Assembly (NCBI GenBank): GCA_016789845.1 | Contig: JAEUQA010000067.1 | Location: forward strand, 62,001 to 126,000 | From: Chromatiales bacterium | GTDB lineage: Bacteria; Pseudomonadota; Gammaproteobacteria; Steroidobacterales; GCA-2729495 | Length of the DNA: 64,000 nucleotides | Direction: 5' to 3' | In this document: positions 47,285 to 57,600 of the stretch, piece by piece | Layout of the letters: every line of letters starts with the position of its first letter | Numbering within the stretch: the stretch's first letter is position 1 | Made by a program: the position numbers and the translations under genes | Notes under the pieces: generated by a model | Databases searched by the model: none | What the model saw: only the letters and a program-made list of their open reading frames with translations | Told to the model about the DNA's origin: nothing

Positions 47285-48622
47285 ATGAGAATAACGGTAC
47301 ACGGTACCGGATACGTGGGCCTGGTGACGGGCGCCTGCATCGCCCAGGCCGGCAACCACGTGATCTGTGTGGACATCGACGAAGCGAAGGTCGCTGCCCT
47401 CAATGCCGGCGAGATCCCGATCTACGAGCCGGGACTCGCCGAGATCGTGCGCCGCAATCATGCCGCCGGCCGCCTGAATTTCACCACCGGCGTGGCGGAG
47501 GGCGTGCGGCACGGCGAGTTGCAGTTCATCGCGGTGGGCACGCCCAAGAACGAGGACGGCTCGGCCGACCTGCGCCACGTCCTGACGGTGGCCGAGAGCA
47601 TCGGCCAGTACATGACCGACTACAAGGTCATCGTGGACAAGTCGACGGTGCCCGTGGGCACGGCCGACCGGGTCCACGAGGCGATCGCCGGCGTGCTGGC
47701 GAAGCGCAAGGCGACGGTCGGGTTTGACGTGGTGTCAAACCCCGAGTTCCTGAAGGAGGGGGCCGCGGTCGCCGACTTCATGAAGCCGGACCGGATCATC
47801 GTGGGCACCGACAGCGAGCGGGCAGCCGAGCTGCTCCGTCAGCTCTACGAGCCTTTCAGCCGCAGCCACGACAAGCTGATCGTGATGGACGTGCGCTCGG
47901 CGGAGCTTACCAAGTACGCCGCCAACGTGATGCTGGCCACGAAGATCAGCCTCATGAACGAGCTCGCCAACATCGCCGAGCGCTATGGCGCCGACATCGA
48001 GCAGGTGCGGATCGGGATTGGATCGGATCCCCGCATCGGCTATTCATTCATCTACCCGGGCTGCGGCTATGGCGGCTCCTGCTTTCCCAAGGACGTGCAT
48101 GCGCTGATCCGCTCGGCGGAGGAGATCGGTTACGAGGCCGAGCTGGTGCGCGCGGTGGACAGCGTGAACAACCGGCAGAAGCACACCCTGTTCCAGAAGA
48201 TCAGCGCGCACTTCGGCGGCAAGCTGAAGGGCCGCACGCTGGCGCTGTGGGGCCTGGCGTTCAAGCCCAACACCGACGACATGCGCGAAGCTCCCAGCCG
48301 GGTGCTGATGGAGGCGCTCTGGGCGGCGGGCGCCAGGGTGCGCGCCTACGATCCCCAGTCCATGGCCGAGACCGGCCGCCTCTACGGCACGCGGCCCGAC
48401 CTCACGCTCTGCGAGTCCGCCGGGGAGGCGCTCAAGGGAGCCGACGCCCTGGTGATCGTCACCGAGTGGCAGGAGTTCCGCAGTCCCGACTTCGAGCAGA
48501 TCCGGGCGGCGCTGACCGCGCCGGTGATCTTCGACGGCCGCAATCTCTACGATCCAAAGCTCCTCGCGAAGCAGGGTTTCGCCCACTACGCCATCGGGCG
48601 CGGCAAGTCGTTGCCCGTGTAG
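47285..48622 (+). CDS. ugd: UDP-glucose 6-dehydrogenase
   Basis: 445 residues. N-terminal [20 protein letters not shown], catalytic cysteine in [15 protein letters not shown], and the C-terminal [18 protein letters not shown] are the UGD set. It oxidises UDP-glucose to UDP-glucuronate, substrate for the epimerase at 44530 and for polysaccharide assembly. The 97-bp gap after pgi may carry its own promoter, though none is clear. Confidence 0.96.
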   Translation: MRITVHGTGYVGLVTGACIAQAGNHVICVDIDEAKVAALNAGEIPIYEPGLAEIVRRNHAAGRLNFTTGVAEGVRHGELQFIAVGTPKNEDGSADLRHVLTVAESIGQYMTDYKVIVDKSTVPVGTADRVHEAIAGVLAKRKATVGFDVVSNPEFLKEGAAVADFMKPDRIIVGTDSERAAELLRQLYEPFSRSHDKLIVMDVRSAELTKYAANVMLATKISLMNELANIAERYGADIEQVRIGIGSDPRIGYSFIYPGCGYGGSCFPKDVHALIRSAEEIGYEAELVRAVDSVNNRQKHTLFQKISAHFGGKLKGRTLALWGLAFKPNTDDMREAPSRVLMEALWAAGARVRAYDPQSMAETGRLYGTRPDLTLCESAGEALKGADALVIVTEWQEFRSPDFEQIRAALTAPVIFDGRNLYDPKLLAKQGFAHYAIGRGKSLPV

Positions 48623-48650
48623 GTGCGCGTTCACCCGCGACCTTCCGCCG

Positions 48651-50090
48651 ATGAACCTGGTCCCAGTCATCCTCTGCGGCGGCTCCGGCACCCGACTGTG
48701 GCCGCTGTCGCGGGCCCTGTATCCCAAGCAGCTGCTGGCCCTGGTGGGCGACCGCTCGCTCCTGCAGGACACGGTGGCGCGATTGTCGTTGTTGCCGGGC
48801 GCAGGCCAGTCGCCACTGGTCATCTGCAATGAAGCGCACCGCTTCCTGGTGGCGGGCCAGCTCCGGGAGGCTGGCGCCGATCCCACCCTGATCCTCGAGC
48901 CCGAGGGTCGGAACACGGCACCGGCCGCCACGATCGCCGCGCTCGCCGCGCGCCGGCGGGCTGGCAGCGACGTGCTGCTGCTCGTCCTGGCGGCCGATCA
49001 CGTCATCCGTGATCCAAGGGCTTTCGCCAGCGCCGTGGCGCTGGCGCGCCCGGCCGCGGAGGCCGGGCAGCTGGTGACCTTTGGCGTGGTGCCGACCCAT
49101 CCGGAGACGGGCTACGGCTACGTCCGCATCGATCCCCGGCCTGAACCGGCCACGGCTGCAGGCGTGCAGCCGGTCCGCGAGTTCGTCGAGAAGCCCGATT
49201 ACGAGACCGCCCGGCGTTACGTCGACTCCGGCGCCTACCTCTGGAACAGTGGCATGTTCCTGTTCTCGGCGGACACCTGGCTGCGGGAGATCGGGATGCA
49301 TGCCCCCGACATCGGGGCCGCCGCGGCCCGGGCGCTGAATGCCGCGCAGGAGGACGCCGGCTTTCTCGCGCTCCAGAAGGAAAGCTTCGGCAGCTGCCGC
49401 ACGGAGTCCATCGATTACGCGGTGATGGAGAAGACCGGCCAGGCGGCGGTCGTGCCATTGGCGGCTGGCTGGAGCGACGTCGGTTCCTGGGCCTCGCTGC
49501 TCGACGTCAGTGACCGGGACGAGGACGGCAACGCGCTCACGGGCGATGTGCTTGCGGTGGACTGCACCGACTCCTACGTCCGTGCGGAGAGCCGGCTCGT
49601 GGCCGTGGCGGGCCTCGATGGCTGCATCGTGGTGGAGACCCGGGATGCCGTGCTGGTCGTGCCGAGGGACCGGGCCCAGGACGTGAAGAAGATCGTCGAG
49701 GAGCTCGAACGCCAGGGCCGCCCCGAAGGCCGGCTGGGCCGGGAGGTGTTCCGGCCCTGGGGGAGTTTCGACAGCCTCGACGGCGCACCGGGCTTCCAGG
49801 TGAAGCGTCTCACCGTGCTGCCCGGCGCCATTCTTTCGCTGCAGATGCATCGCCGGCGGGCCGAGCACTGGGTCGTGGTCAGCGGTACCGCCCGCATCAC
49901 CCGCGACGACGAGGTCTTCGATCTGGGGCCAGGCGGGCACGCGTTCATTCCCCTGGGCGCGAAGCACCGCGTCGAGAATCCCGGCACCGAGACGCTGCGC
50001 ATCATCGAGGTCCAGGTGGGCGACTACCTGGGTGAGGACGACATCGTGCGCTTCGAGGACCGCTACGGCCGCCAGGGCCGGACGGACTGA
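48651..50090 (+). CDS. manC: Mannose-1-phosphate guanylyltransferase / mannose-6-phosphate isomerase
   Basis: 479 residues. N-terminal nucleotidyltransferase with [20 protein letters not shown] and FVEKPD; C-terminal cupin-type isomerase domain ([26 protein letters not shown]). Bifunctional enzymes of this AlgA/WbpW type make GDP-mannose. It starts 28 bp after ugd and runs into manB with 5 bp between. Confidence 0.95.
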   Translation: MNLVPVILCGGSGTRLWPLSRALYPKQLLALVGDRSLLQDTVARLSLLPGAGQSPLVICNEAHRFLVAGQLREAGADPTLILEPEGRNTAPAATIAALAARRRAGSDVLLLVLAADHVIRDPRAFASAVALARPAAEAGQLVTFGVVPTHPETGYGYVRIDPRPEPATAAGVQPVREFVEKPDYETARRYVDSGAYLWNSGMFLFSADTWLREIGMHAPDIGAAAARALNAAQEDAGFLALQKESFGSCRTESIDYAVMEKTGQAAVVPLAAGWSDVGSWASLLDVSDRDEDGNALTGDVLAVDCTDSYVRAESRLVAVAGLDGCIVVETRDAVLVVPRDRAQDVKKIVEELERQGRPEGRLGREVFRPWGSFDSLDGAPGFQVKRLTVLPGAILSLQMHRRRAEHWVVVSGTARITRDDEVFDLGPGGHAFIPLGAKHRVENPGTETLRIIEVQVGDYLGEDDIVRFEDRYGRQGRTD

Positions 50091-50095
50091 GGCCG

Positions 50096-51451
50096 GTGGC
50101 GACGCTCCACTGCTTCAAGGCCTATGACATCCGGGGCCGGGTGCCCGACGACCTGAACGAGGACGTGGCGGCACGCATCGGCCGTGCCTTCGCCCACCAC
50201 GTCCGGCCCGGCACGGTCGTCGTCGGCGAGGACATGCGGCTGTCCAGCCCCGCGCTGGCCGATGCCCTGGCTAAGGGCCTGAACGCCGGTGGCGCCGACG
50301 TGCTCCGCATCGGCATGTGCGGGACCGAGGAAGTGTACTTCGCCACTTCGTACCTCCAGGCCGGCGGCGGCATCATGGTGACCGCCAGCCACAACCCGGC
50401 GGACTGGAACGGCATGAAGCTGGTCCGGGAGGGCTCCCGGCCGATCAGCGGCGACTCGGGCCTCCGGGAGATCCGCTCGCTGGCCGAGGCCGGCGTGTTT
50501 CCCGCGGTCGCGACGCCTGGCCACAGCGCCACCGCGGCCCCCTTTGGCGCCTACCTGGACCACCTGCTGGGCTACGTGGATGCCCGTGCGCTCCGGCCGT
50601 TGAAGATCGTGGTCAACGCCGGCAACGGCGGGGCAGGGCACGTCATCGACGGCCTCGAACCCCGCCTGCCGTTCACGTTCGTGAAGCTCCAGCATGAACC
50701 GGACGGCACCTTTCCCCACGGCGTGCCCAACCCCCTCCTGCCGGAGAACCGCCGGACTACGGGCGATGCCGTGCGCCTTCATGGTGCCGACCTGGGCGTG
50801 GCCTGGGACGGCGACTTCGACCGCTGCTTCCTTTTTGACGAGCGGGGCGAGTTCATCGAGGGCTATTACATTGTCGGCCTGCTGGCGCAGGCCATGCTCG
50901 CGCTCCAGCCGGGCTCCCGCATCGTCCACGACCCGCGCCTCACCTGGAACACGATCGATACAGTCCGCCGGCACGGCGGCACTCCCATCCAGTGCAAGAC
51001 GGGCCATGCCTTCATCAAGGAGCGCATGCGCATGGAGGACGCCGTGTACGGCGGCGAGATGAGCGCCCACCACTATTTCCGGGATTTCGCCTACTGTGAC
51101 AGCGGCATGATTCCCTGGCTGCTCGTCGCCGGCATCCTCTCCGTGACCGGCAAGCCCCTGTCCTCGCTGGTCGCCGAACGCATCGCTGCCTTCCCGTGCA
51201 GCGGAGAGATCAACCGCGAGGTCGCCGATCCCCGCGCAGTGCTCCGTCGCATCCGGGCGAGCTACGCACCCCGGGCCCTGGACCTCGACGAGACGGACGG
51301 CGTGGGCTTCGAATTCGCCGACTGGCGCTTCAACCTGCGGCTGTCGAACACGGAGCCCCTGATCCGGCTGAACGTGGAGACGCGCGGTGACCGTGAGTTG
51401 CTTGCCGCGCGAACGGCCGAACTGCTGCGGGCCATCGACGCCAGCGGCTAG
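50096..51451 (+). CDS. manB: Phosphomannomutase
   Basis: 451 residues from a GTG. Alpha-D-phosphohexomutase with the phosphoserine loop [14 protein letters not shown], metal loop DGDFDRCF and phosphate-binding [14 protein letters not shown]. The beginning ([20 protein letters not shown]) is closest to CpsG/RfbK-type phosphomannomutase. It supplies mannose-1-P for manC and ends the polysaccharide-precursor run. Confidence 0.93.
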   Translation: MATLHCFKAYDIRGRVPDDLNEDVAARIGRAFAHHVRPGTVVVGEDMRLSSPALADALAKGLNAGGADVLRIGMCGTEEVYFATSYLQAGGGIMVTASHNPADWNGMKLVREGSRPISGDSGLREIRSLAEAGVFPAVATPGHSATAAPFGAYLDHLLGYVDARALRPLKIVVNAGNGGAGHVIDGLEPRLPFTFVKLQHEPDGTFPHGVPNPLLPENRRTTGDAVRLHGADLGVAWDGDFDRCFLFDERGEFIEGYYIVGLLAQAMLALQPGSRIVHDPRLTWNTIDTVRRHGGTPIQCKTGHAFIKERMRMEDAVYGGEMSAHHYFRDFAYCDSGMIPWLLVAGILSVTGKPLSSLVAERIAAFPCSGEINREVADPRAVLRRIRASYAPRALDLDETDGVGFEFADWRFNLRLSNTEPLIRLNVETRGDRELLAARTAELLRAIDASG

Positions 51452-51482
51452 TCCCGGGTCCGGCCGCCGTGCCGGAAACCTG

Positions 51483-51812
51483 TCAGGCCGTACGGCCCCA
51501 GCACACCCTGTCATCGGCCGCCGTCCACCCGGACTGGGTAGCGCCCAGCAACGTGGACAGCGGGGCGCTGCTACCCGGCTTCAGCGCCCGCAGCTTGTCC
51601 TCGAGGCTGCCCCGGCGGAACGCGATGCCGAAGCGATCCGTGCCTTCCTGCCAGCACAGGTAATAGCGCGACTTGTCGACCGGGTGGCGCACCACCTTGG
51701 TCTGGGGTGCCCGGACGAACAGGTACTCCTGGATCCAGCTGGGGCTGGTGGTCTGGGCGACGGAGGCCGACGCAAGCGTCAGGGACAGCACGGCGACAAG
51801 CTTCAACTGCAT
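51483..51812 (-). CDS. Small secreted protein of unknown function
   Basis: 109 residues from the ATG at 51812, with GGAGA at the right distance. A signal peptide (MQLKLVAVLSLTLASASVAQ) is followed by a mature ~90-residue domain containing two cysteines (YYLCWQEG and DRVCWGRTA), which could form a disulphide. No family is recognised. It converges on manB with 31 bp between the stops. Confidence 0.6.
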   Translation of the reverse strand: MQLKLVAVLSLTLASASVAQTTSPSWIQEYLFVRAPQTKVVRHPVDKSRYYLCWQEGTDRFGIAFRRGSLEDKLRALKPGSSAPLSTLLGATQSGWTAADDRVCWGRTA

Positions 51813-52040
51813 GTGACTCTCCAGAGATGGCTCGGGGGACGGCGATGCCGGCAGGAACGCGCGGGACCGTTGGGGGAGTGCATGCAGCGATGGAAGCAGC
51901 GGGGAAGTGCCCCGCACTGGCGCACGGGAACCACCTGCCGGCAACCCCGCTGTCATGGAGGAAGGACCCCCAGACCGGTGGCTTTGCGTCCCCGTCTCGC
52001 GACGGGTTTGCCCTGGTCGGCGGTGATTACTCTAGGGGAA

Positions 52041-52068
52041 GTCGGCGCGCCTTCGGGCGCAACCCGAC
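52041..52068. terminator. UUCG-capped hairpin between two minus-strand genes
   Basis: GTCGG and GCGCC pair with GGCGC and CCGAC around a TTCG tetraloop, a very stable stem with a small internal bulge. It lies 8 bp past the stop of the GNAT gene, which reads toward it, so it could end that transcript; there is no clear U-tract. Confidence 0.5.
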
Positions 52069-52076
52069 ATAAGCGC

Positions 52077-52820
52077 TCATGCCGATGATCTGTTCAGGGT
52101 TGATTCAGGTATCCGGCCCGGGGCATCTAGGCGAAAGGTCGCGCGGAAATCTGCCCTGAACGACAGCCGGGAGTGGGGCCGGAAGTGGCGGGAGAAAACC
52201 GCCTGCAGGCGCCCCAGGCGAAGCACGAGCAGGCTGCCAAACGGTGTGGTGCCGAGCCGGCGGTGGGCCCGCAGGGACGCCGGGTTGTAGGCGGAGATGG
52301 CGCTCAGGGTCTGGTTCACCCCCCGATCGCGCAGGGCGTCGAAGGCAGCTTCCCACAGGCGGGCAAAGGCCGCCGTGAGGCGGGCCTCGGGCCGCACGTA
52401 GACGTCAAAGTCCCAGGCCGTGGTCCCTGGGGGCGCCAGTTCGAAGGCGACCGGGTGCGTGTGGTCCCGAAATGCGCCGACGGTGAACCAGAGCCAGCCG
52501 AGCAGTTCGGTGCCCCGGAACGCGCCGAGGCAGACGGCGCCCTGGGCGAACCGGTCGGTGACCTCGGCAGGTATGCGGGTGAAGGCGGCGAGGGCCGGGT
52601 CGCCCGGGAGGAGAGGGCGCACCAGGATCGCCTGGCCGCGCCGCAGGCTGGCGGCTGGCGTCCGGGGCACGGGCTGCGCCACGATGTACAGGCGTTCGAG
52701 CACCGCGTCCGGGGACAGCAGCCGGAGGGTCCGTTGCAGGGCGAGCAACGTGGCGTCCACGACGCCGTACTCGTCACAGGCGCTGCGCACTCGGGCGGCG
52801 ATTCCGGAAACCGATGTCAC
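52077..52820 (-). CDS. GNAT-fold acyltransferase-like protein
   Basis: About 247 residues from a GTG at 52820; an ATG at 52877 would overlap the divergent glycosyltransferase start. Central and C-terminal parts resemble a GNAT domain (GAFRGTELLGWLWFTVGAF; then YVRPEARLTAAFARLWEAAF and SAYNPASLRAHRRLG, the usual acetyl-CoA-side end). Substrate unknown. Similar proteins occur in polysaccharide clusters with exosortase, where they may modify sugars or lipids. Confidence 0.6.
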   Translation of the reverse strand: MTSVSGIAARVRSACDEYGVVDATLLALQRTLRLLSPDAVLERLYIVAQPVPRTPAASLRRGQAILVRPLLPGDPALAAFTRIPAEVTDRFAQGAVCLGAFRGTELLGWLWFTVGAFRDHTHPVAFELAPPGTTAWDFDVYVRPEARLTAAFARLWEAAFDALRDRGVNQTLSAISAYNPASLRAHRRLGTTPFGSLLVLRLGRLQAVFSRHFRPHSRLSFRADFRATFRLDAPGRIPESTLNRSSA

Positions 52821-52843
52821 CAGCCTAGTATGGCCGAGTCCTC

Positions 52844-52849
52844 TATAAT
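52844..52849 (+). promoter_or_regulatory. -10 element for the glycosyltransferase
   Basis: A perfect TATAAT 27 bp before the glycosyltransferase ATG, with a GC-rich discriminator. No matching -35 hexamer is seen at normal spacing. Confidence 0.45.
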
Positions 52850-52875
52850 CCGTCCCCGCTGACTCGGGGACGTTC

Positions 52876-54153
52876 ATGGGTGTGACGAAGCGCGTACTGC
52901 TGATCGCCTTCCATTTTCCCCCGTTGAATTCGAGCAGCGGCTTGCAGCGCCCGCTGTCCCTCGCGCGCTATCTGCCTGAGGAAGGCTGGCAGCCGGCCGT
53001 GCTGACGGCCAGTGTCACTGCCTACGAGTCCATCGATGCCGGCTCGGCAGCCGGCCTCCCGGCCGGACTCCGCGTGGTCCGGGCACCGGCCCTGGACGCC
53101 GCCCGCCACCTGGCCATTCGCGGCTGGTATCCCGGCTGGCTGGGCATTCCCGACCGCTGGAGCAGCTGGCTGCTGGGCGCCGTCCCGGCCGGCCTCGGCC
53201 TGATCCGGCGCTTCCGGCCAGACGTCATCTGGTCAACCTATCCACTCGCCACCGCCCACCGGATCGGCCTGGCGCTGCACCGGGTGACTGGCGTGCCCTG
53301 GGTGGCGGACTTCCGCGATCCCATGGTCGAGCAGATCGACGGCGAGTGGTTTCCCGGCAATGCGCGGCTGCGCGGTGCGCGGCTCCGGGTGGAACGGCTC
53401 GTGGCGCGGCACGCCAGCGCCGCCACGTTCTGCACGGACAGCGCCCGGCGCATCTACCTGAACCGGCATCCCGCGCGGCGCGCGGGTCAGCTCGCCGAGG
53501 TCATCGCCAACGGCTTCGACCCGGAGCCCTTTGCGCAGGCGGAGGCGGAATCGCCCCCGCGGCAGGCGGGCGTGGTCGCGAAGCAGGGGCTGACGCTCGT
53601 CCACAGCGGCACGCTGTACCCCGGCCCCGATCGGGATCCCGGGGCGTTCCTCGCCGCGCTCAAGGCGGTGCGATCCCGGGGCGCGCTGCCGCCAGGCCTG
53701 CGGGTCGTGTTGCGTGCCACGGGCTTCGACAAGACCTATGCGCCACTGATCGGCAGTCTGGATCTCACCGATGTGGTGGAGTTGGCCCCGCCGGTGGCCT
53801 ACCGGGCAGCGCTCCGGGAGATGCTCGCCGCGGATGGCCTGCTGCTGTTCCAGGGCCATACGTCCAATCCCGCCGTGCCTGCCAAGGTTTACGAGTACCT
53901 GCGTGCGCGCCGGCCGATCCTTGCCCTTGCCGACGGGGCAGGGGAAACCGCAGCGCTGCTGCGACGGGCGGGCGTGGGCCGGATCCTGCCCATCGATGAC
54001 CCGGCCCGCATCGGGACGGGTCTCGGCGAGTTCCTTCAAGGCCTGGCAGCCGGCACGGAGCCCGTGCTGTCGCCGTCGGGGGCGGACGAGTTCTCACGCG
54101 TGCATCGGGTTGCCGAATTTGCGACGCTGTTCACACGCGTCGCGTCGCCCTGA
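52876..54153 (+). CDS. Glycosyltransferase, GT-B fold (family 4-like)
   Basis: 425 residues. N-terminal FHFPPLNSSSGLQRPLSLARYL and PWVADFRDPM are typical of family 4 glycosyltransferases of capsule and EPS clusters; the C-terminal half contains the nucleotide-binding fold with VPAKVYEYLRARRPILAL, where the E-x7-E-type region would sit. It is cytoplasmic and probably adds a sugar to a lipid-linked glycan. CGGGGA stands upstream of the ATG. It is 523 bp from the next gene. Confidence 0.82.
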   Translation: MGVTKRVLLIAFHFPPLNSSSGLQRPLSLARYLPEEGWQPAVLTASVTAYESIDAGSAAGLPAGLRVVRAPALDAARHLAIRGWYPGWLGIPDRWSSWLLGAVPAGLGLIRRFRPDVIWSTYPLATAHRIGLALHRVTGVPWVADFRDPMVEQIDGEWFPGNARLRGARLRVERLVARHASAATFCTDSARRIYLNRHPARRAGQLAEVIANGFDPEPFAQAEAESPPRQAGVVAKQGLTLVHSGTLYPGPDRDPGAFLAALKAVRSRGALPPGLRVVLRATGFDKTYAPLIGSLDLTDVVELAPPVAYRAALREMLAADGLLLFQGHTSNPAVPAKVYEYLRARRPILALADGAGETAALLRRAGVGRILPIDDPARIGTGLGEFLQGLAAGTEPVLSPSGADEFSRVHRVAEFATLFTRVASP

Positions 54154-54430
54154 ATCCGCCGTCGACGCGTTAAGTCGCGCAGGATGACGTCGCCGGGGGA
54201 GGCGAAAAATCCCCGTGTCTCGCAATGGTTGCGCCTAGGCGTATTCTCGGATAGTTCCCTAAGCTCCTGTTTTGGCACCCGGGTGGTCTCGCCCGGGCTG
54301 ATCCATCAGCGTTCCGCTGTTGGTTTCCGCTGACGGAGGACAGTGGCAATATTTTGACATAACTGTCGTTTCTCCTGTAGAAACGCGGCCTTATTGCTTA
54401 GGGGCGGCAGGCCTGAGTAAGCTTGCCGTG
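54154..54430 (+). promoter_or_regulatory. Leader region with promoter TTGACA/TGTAGA
   Basis: No gene is seen in this stretch. It holds a CCCGGG-containing hairpin at 54278-54297, possibly ending the glycosyltransferase transcript, and a promoter candidate: TTGACA at 54354-54359 and TGTAGA at 54376-54381, 16-bp spacer. Transcription from it would start near 54388 and include the whole riboswitch downstream. The area is markedly more AT-rich than its neighbours. Confidence 0.55.
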
Positions 54431-54432
54431 CG

Positions 54433-54535
54433 ATCAAGGGCAAACCCAGGGTGACCTGGGGACGCAAAGCCTCCGGTCCATGGGGTGTCACGGCAACGTG
54501 CCACCCGCCTGTGATGGATAGCGGGGTTGCCGTAG
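54433..54535 (+). ncRNA. Cyclic-di-GMP-I (GEMM-I) riboswitch
   Basis: The class I c-di-GMP aptamer core is present: GGGCAAACC opens the P2 stem (CCAGG/CCTGG) capped by GTGA, a GNRA-type tetraloop; then GGGACGCAAAGCCTCCGG, the tetraloop receptor and invariant core; a variable P3 arm with GGTGTCACGGCAACGTGCCACC; and the closing GATAGCGGGGTTGCCG. It lies about 140 bp upstream of the large secreted protein at 54677. By family it senses c-di-GMP and switches downstream expression; the direction of control cannot be read with certainty. Confidence 0.93.
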
Positions 54536-54564
54536 CTGAACGCAGAGGAAAGTCGCTGGCCTTT

Positions 54565-54583
54565 GGGCGCCCCGATGGCGCCC
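54565..54583 (+). promoter_or_regulatory. GC hairpin downstream of the riboswitch
   Basis: GGGCGCC and GGCGCCC form a perfect 7-bp stem with a 5-nt loop, 30 bp after the aptamer. A TTTTT run follows 16 bp later (after a G-rich stretch), so it could be part of a terminator-type expression platform, but it is not a textbook terminator. Confidence 0.45.
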
Positions 54584-54676
54584 GCGGGGGACGGTGGAGT
54601 TTTTCCTTTGGGCCCAGTGCGTGCGCGTCTTGCCCCGAACGCCGTTCAGGACGTCTGTGGCAGGAGGCCAGTGCGC

Positions 54677-57600
54677 ATGAAGTTTTCCGGTACCAGGATT
54701 CGCCGTTCCCTACACGCCGCCGCGTTCGCGCTGGCCCTCTTCCACACTCCCCACGCCCTCGCTGTCACTGCCAATGATCTGCAGGTTGGCAAGTGGGTGG
54801 TGGTGTCGTCCAACACCGTGGCCAATGTCACGCCGTGTCCCGGCGACGGCTGCGCCTACTCCGGCAACGAGGGCCAGAAGGGCGTGATGGACGACTGGAG
54901 CGGCGGCGCGTTCGCGACCAATCTCGGTGCGTCCGGGTCCCTCCTGGTGTTTGGCGGCGGTCATTCGGGCTATCTGGGCAACGAGGTCTACGCCTTCGAT
55001 GTCGCCCAGGGCACCTGGTCGCGCCTGACCAATCCGGTGAACCCGCCGACCTGCGACTACAACACCTCCACCATGGCTGGCAATTCGCCGTGTTCGGCGC
55101 ACATGTACGAGGCGCTCGAATACTCGCCCATCACCAACGAGTTCGTGAAGCTCGGCAGTTCCAGCGATGGCAGCACGGTGGTTGGCACCGCCTACGTCCA
55201 CGCCCTGAACCTGCAGACGAAGCAGTGGCGGCGTGGAGCCAAAATGCCGAGCTGGGATGGCGTCATCTCCGACGACGGTGAGGGTGCTTCCACGGCCTGG
55301 GACGGCACCCGCAACGTGATCTGGTGGCATGGGTCCTGGCGGGCCCGCCAGACCACGCCAAACATCCTGCGGAAGTACGACCCCGTGGCCGATACCTGGG
55401 CCGAGTACCCGGGCAAGAACGTCGGCATAGACCAGGCAGCGGCCTTCGACAGCCAGCGGCGGATCTTCCTGGTCGTCGACGGCCGGGACACCAAGTCCGT
55501 CTATGCCTACGACACCTCCGTGGACACCCCGGTGCTCTACGAGATCACCACCACCGGCGACCTGACAGCCCAGCAGACCAGCGCGATAGGCCTGGACTAC
55601 GACCCGGTGACCGACCAGTTCGTCGCCTGGGTCGGCGGCTCCGCGGTGTACACGCTCACCGCGCCGTCCAACTGGAAGACCGGGACCTGGACCTGGAAGC
55701 GAATTGCGGCCGCCACTGGCAGCGCCAGCCCGACCGCCAACGATCGCGGCACCTACGGCCGGTTCCGCTACGTCCCGAGCCTCAATGCCTTCATCGTGGT
55801 CAACTCGGTGACCGGCCCCACCTATATGTACAAGCTGAGCGCCAGCGGCGGCGCGCCGGCCGCCGGCGCGCCGCCGACGGTCACGTTGAGTGCCAACCCC
55901 AACTCCATCTCCGCAGGCGGCACGACGACCCTGAGCTGGTCCAGCCAGGACGCGACCAGCTGTTCCGCCAGCGGCGCCTGGTCCGGTAGCCGGGCCACCA
56001 CCGGCAGCACGTCCGTGGGTCCCCTCAATGCCACGTCCGCGTTTACGCTGAGCTGCACCGGCAGCGGCGGTACCACCAGCGCGACGGCTACCGTCCAGGT
56101 GGTCAGCAGTGGGCCCACCATTTCATTCTCGGCCAGCCCGGCGACGGTAAGCCCGAATGGCTCGACCACTCTCAGCTGGTCAGCCAGCAACGCCACGTCC
56201 TGCACCGCCAGCGGTGCCTGGTCCGGGAGCAAGTCCGTTTCCGGATCCCAGTCCGTGGGCCCCCTGTCCGCATCCGCCACCTACAGCCTGAGCTGCACCG
56301 GTGCCGGCGGAACCAATCAGCGGTCCGCCATCGTGACCGTCCAGGACCAGAGCCAGACCAACAACTTCCAGGCACGGTGCTCCGGTCCCGGGGTCGTCAA
56401 GTGCGTCGGCTTCGATGCCGCCGCGGACTTTGCCTCGGGCCTCCTGTTTCCCGCGGGTGATGGCCAGACACGCGGCGTGCTCGACACCAACGTAAAGGCC
56501 TCGGGCAACGGCGCCCTGCGCTTCGAGATTCCCTCCAACTCCGGCGCCAACTCCTCGGGCTACTGGCTGGGCTCGCTCGGCAAGGACTTCGGCCCCGGCG
56601 ATACGCTGCACCTGCAGTTTCGCCAGCGCTTCTCCCAGACGATGCTGACCACGGACTTTGAGCCGGGCGCGGGCTGGAAGACCTTCATCCTCCATCCGGG
56701 TGGCATCCCGTCCTGCACGACGATGCAGTTCGTCATGCTGAACCAGTGGCTGCAGGGCTTTCCGACCATGTACGCGTCCTGCGGGTCCATCAACCTGCAC
56801 AAGGAGCTGCCAGACGGCGACTTTCTCCTGCAGCAGGGCGACGTGAACTGCCGCTACCGGAATCGCGCGGATTGCATGAAGTTCCGCGCGGACGACTGGA
56901 CCACCTTTTACTTCGAGATCAAGTTCGGGCCGTTCGGCTCGCCCACCACCCATATCAAGGCGTGGATGGGCTACGAGGGGCAGCCGCTGAAGCAGATCAT
57001 CGATTTCCCGAACTTCAGCCTGGACTACGAGTCGAGCTCGTCGGAGCGCATCAACCGAATCCAGATGACGCCGTATCACACTGGCAAGGACTCCAGCCAG
57101 GCCCACCCGACGGCGTACACCTGGTATGACGAGCTGATCGTGTCCACCCAGCCGATCCCGGCGCCGACCGGCACGGTGGCCTCCACGCCACCCGCCGCCA
57201 CGCCGCCGACGGTGACCCTGGCGGCGCAACCGGCAGCGGTGAGCAGCGGTGGAACGACCTCCCTCAGCTGGTCGTCGACGAATGCGGAGAGCTGCACGGC
57301 GTCCGGCGGCTGGTCGGGGACCAAGGCCACCAGCGGCAATGCATCCGTCGGGCCCATCAGCCAGGCAACCAGCTTTACCCTGCAATGCTTCAATGCTGTT
57401 GGCGATTCCGACTCAAAGACAGTGCAGGTGACAGTTGCCCAGTCGGCTCCGCCCCCGGACATCCAGTTCTACGCGGACCCGGCCTCCATCGAGCTTGGAG
57501 CGAGTTCGACGGTCTACTGGTCGGTGACCAACGCTTACACCTGCGTGGGCGAGAAGGCCTGGTCGGGCGACAAGGGCACGGTGGGCAGCGAGCCCATGTT

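Noticed and set aside
52041..52068. Transposon terminal repeat
   Set aside because: The palindrome is a local hairpin with a TTCG loop; there is no transposase or target duplication.
54341..54359. A sigma-54 promoter (TGGCA...) before the riboswitch
   Set aside because: The -24 TGGCA is present but the -12 element reads TTGACA rather than TTGC at the proper spacing; the sigma-70 reading is better.
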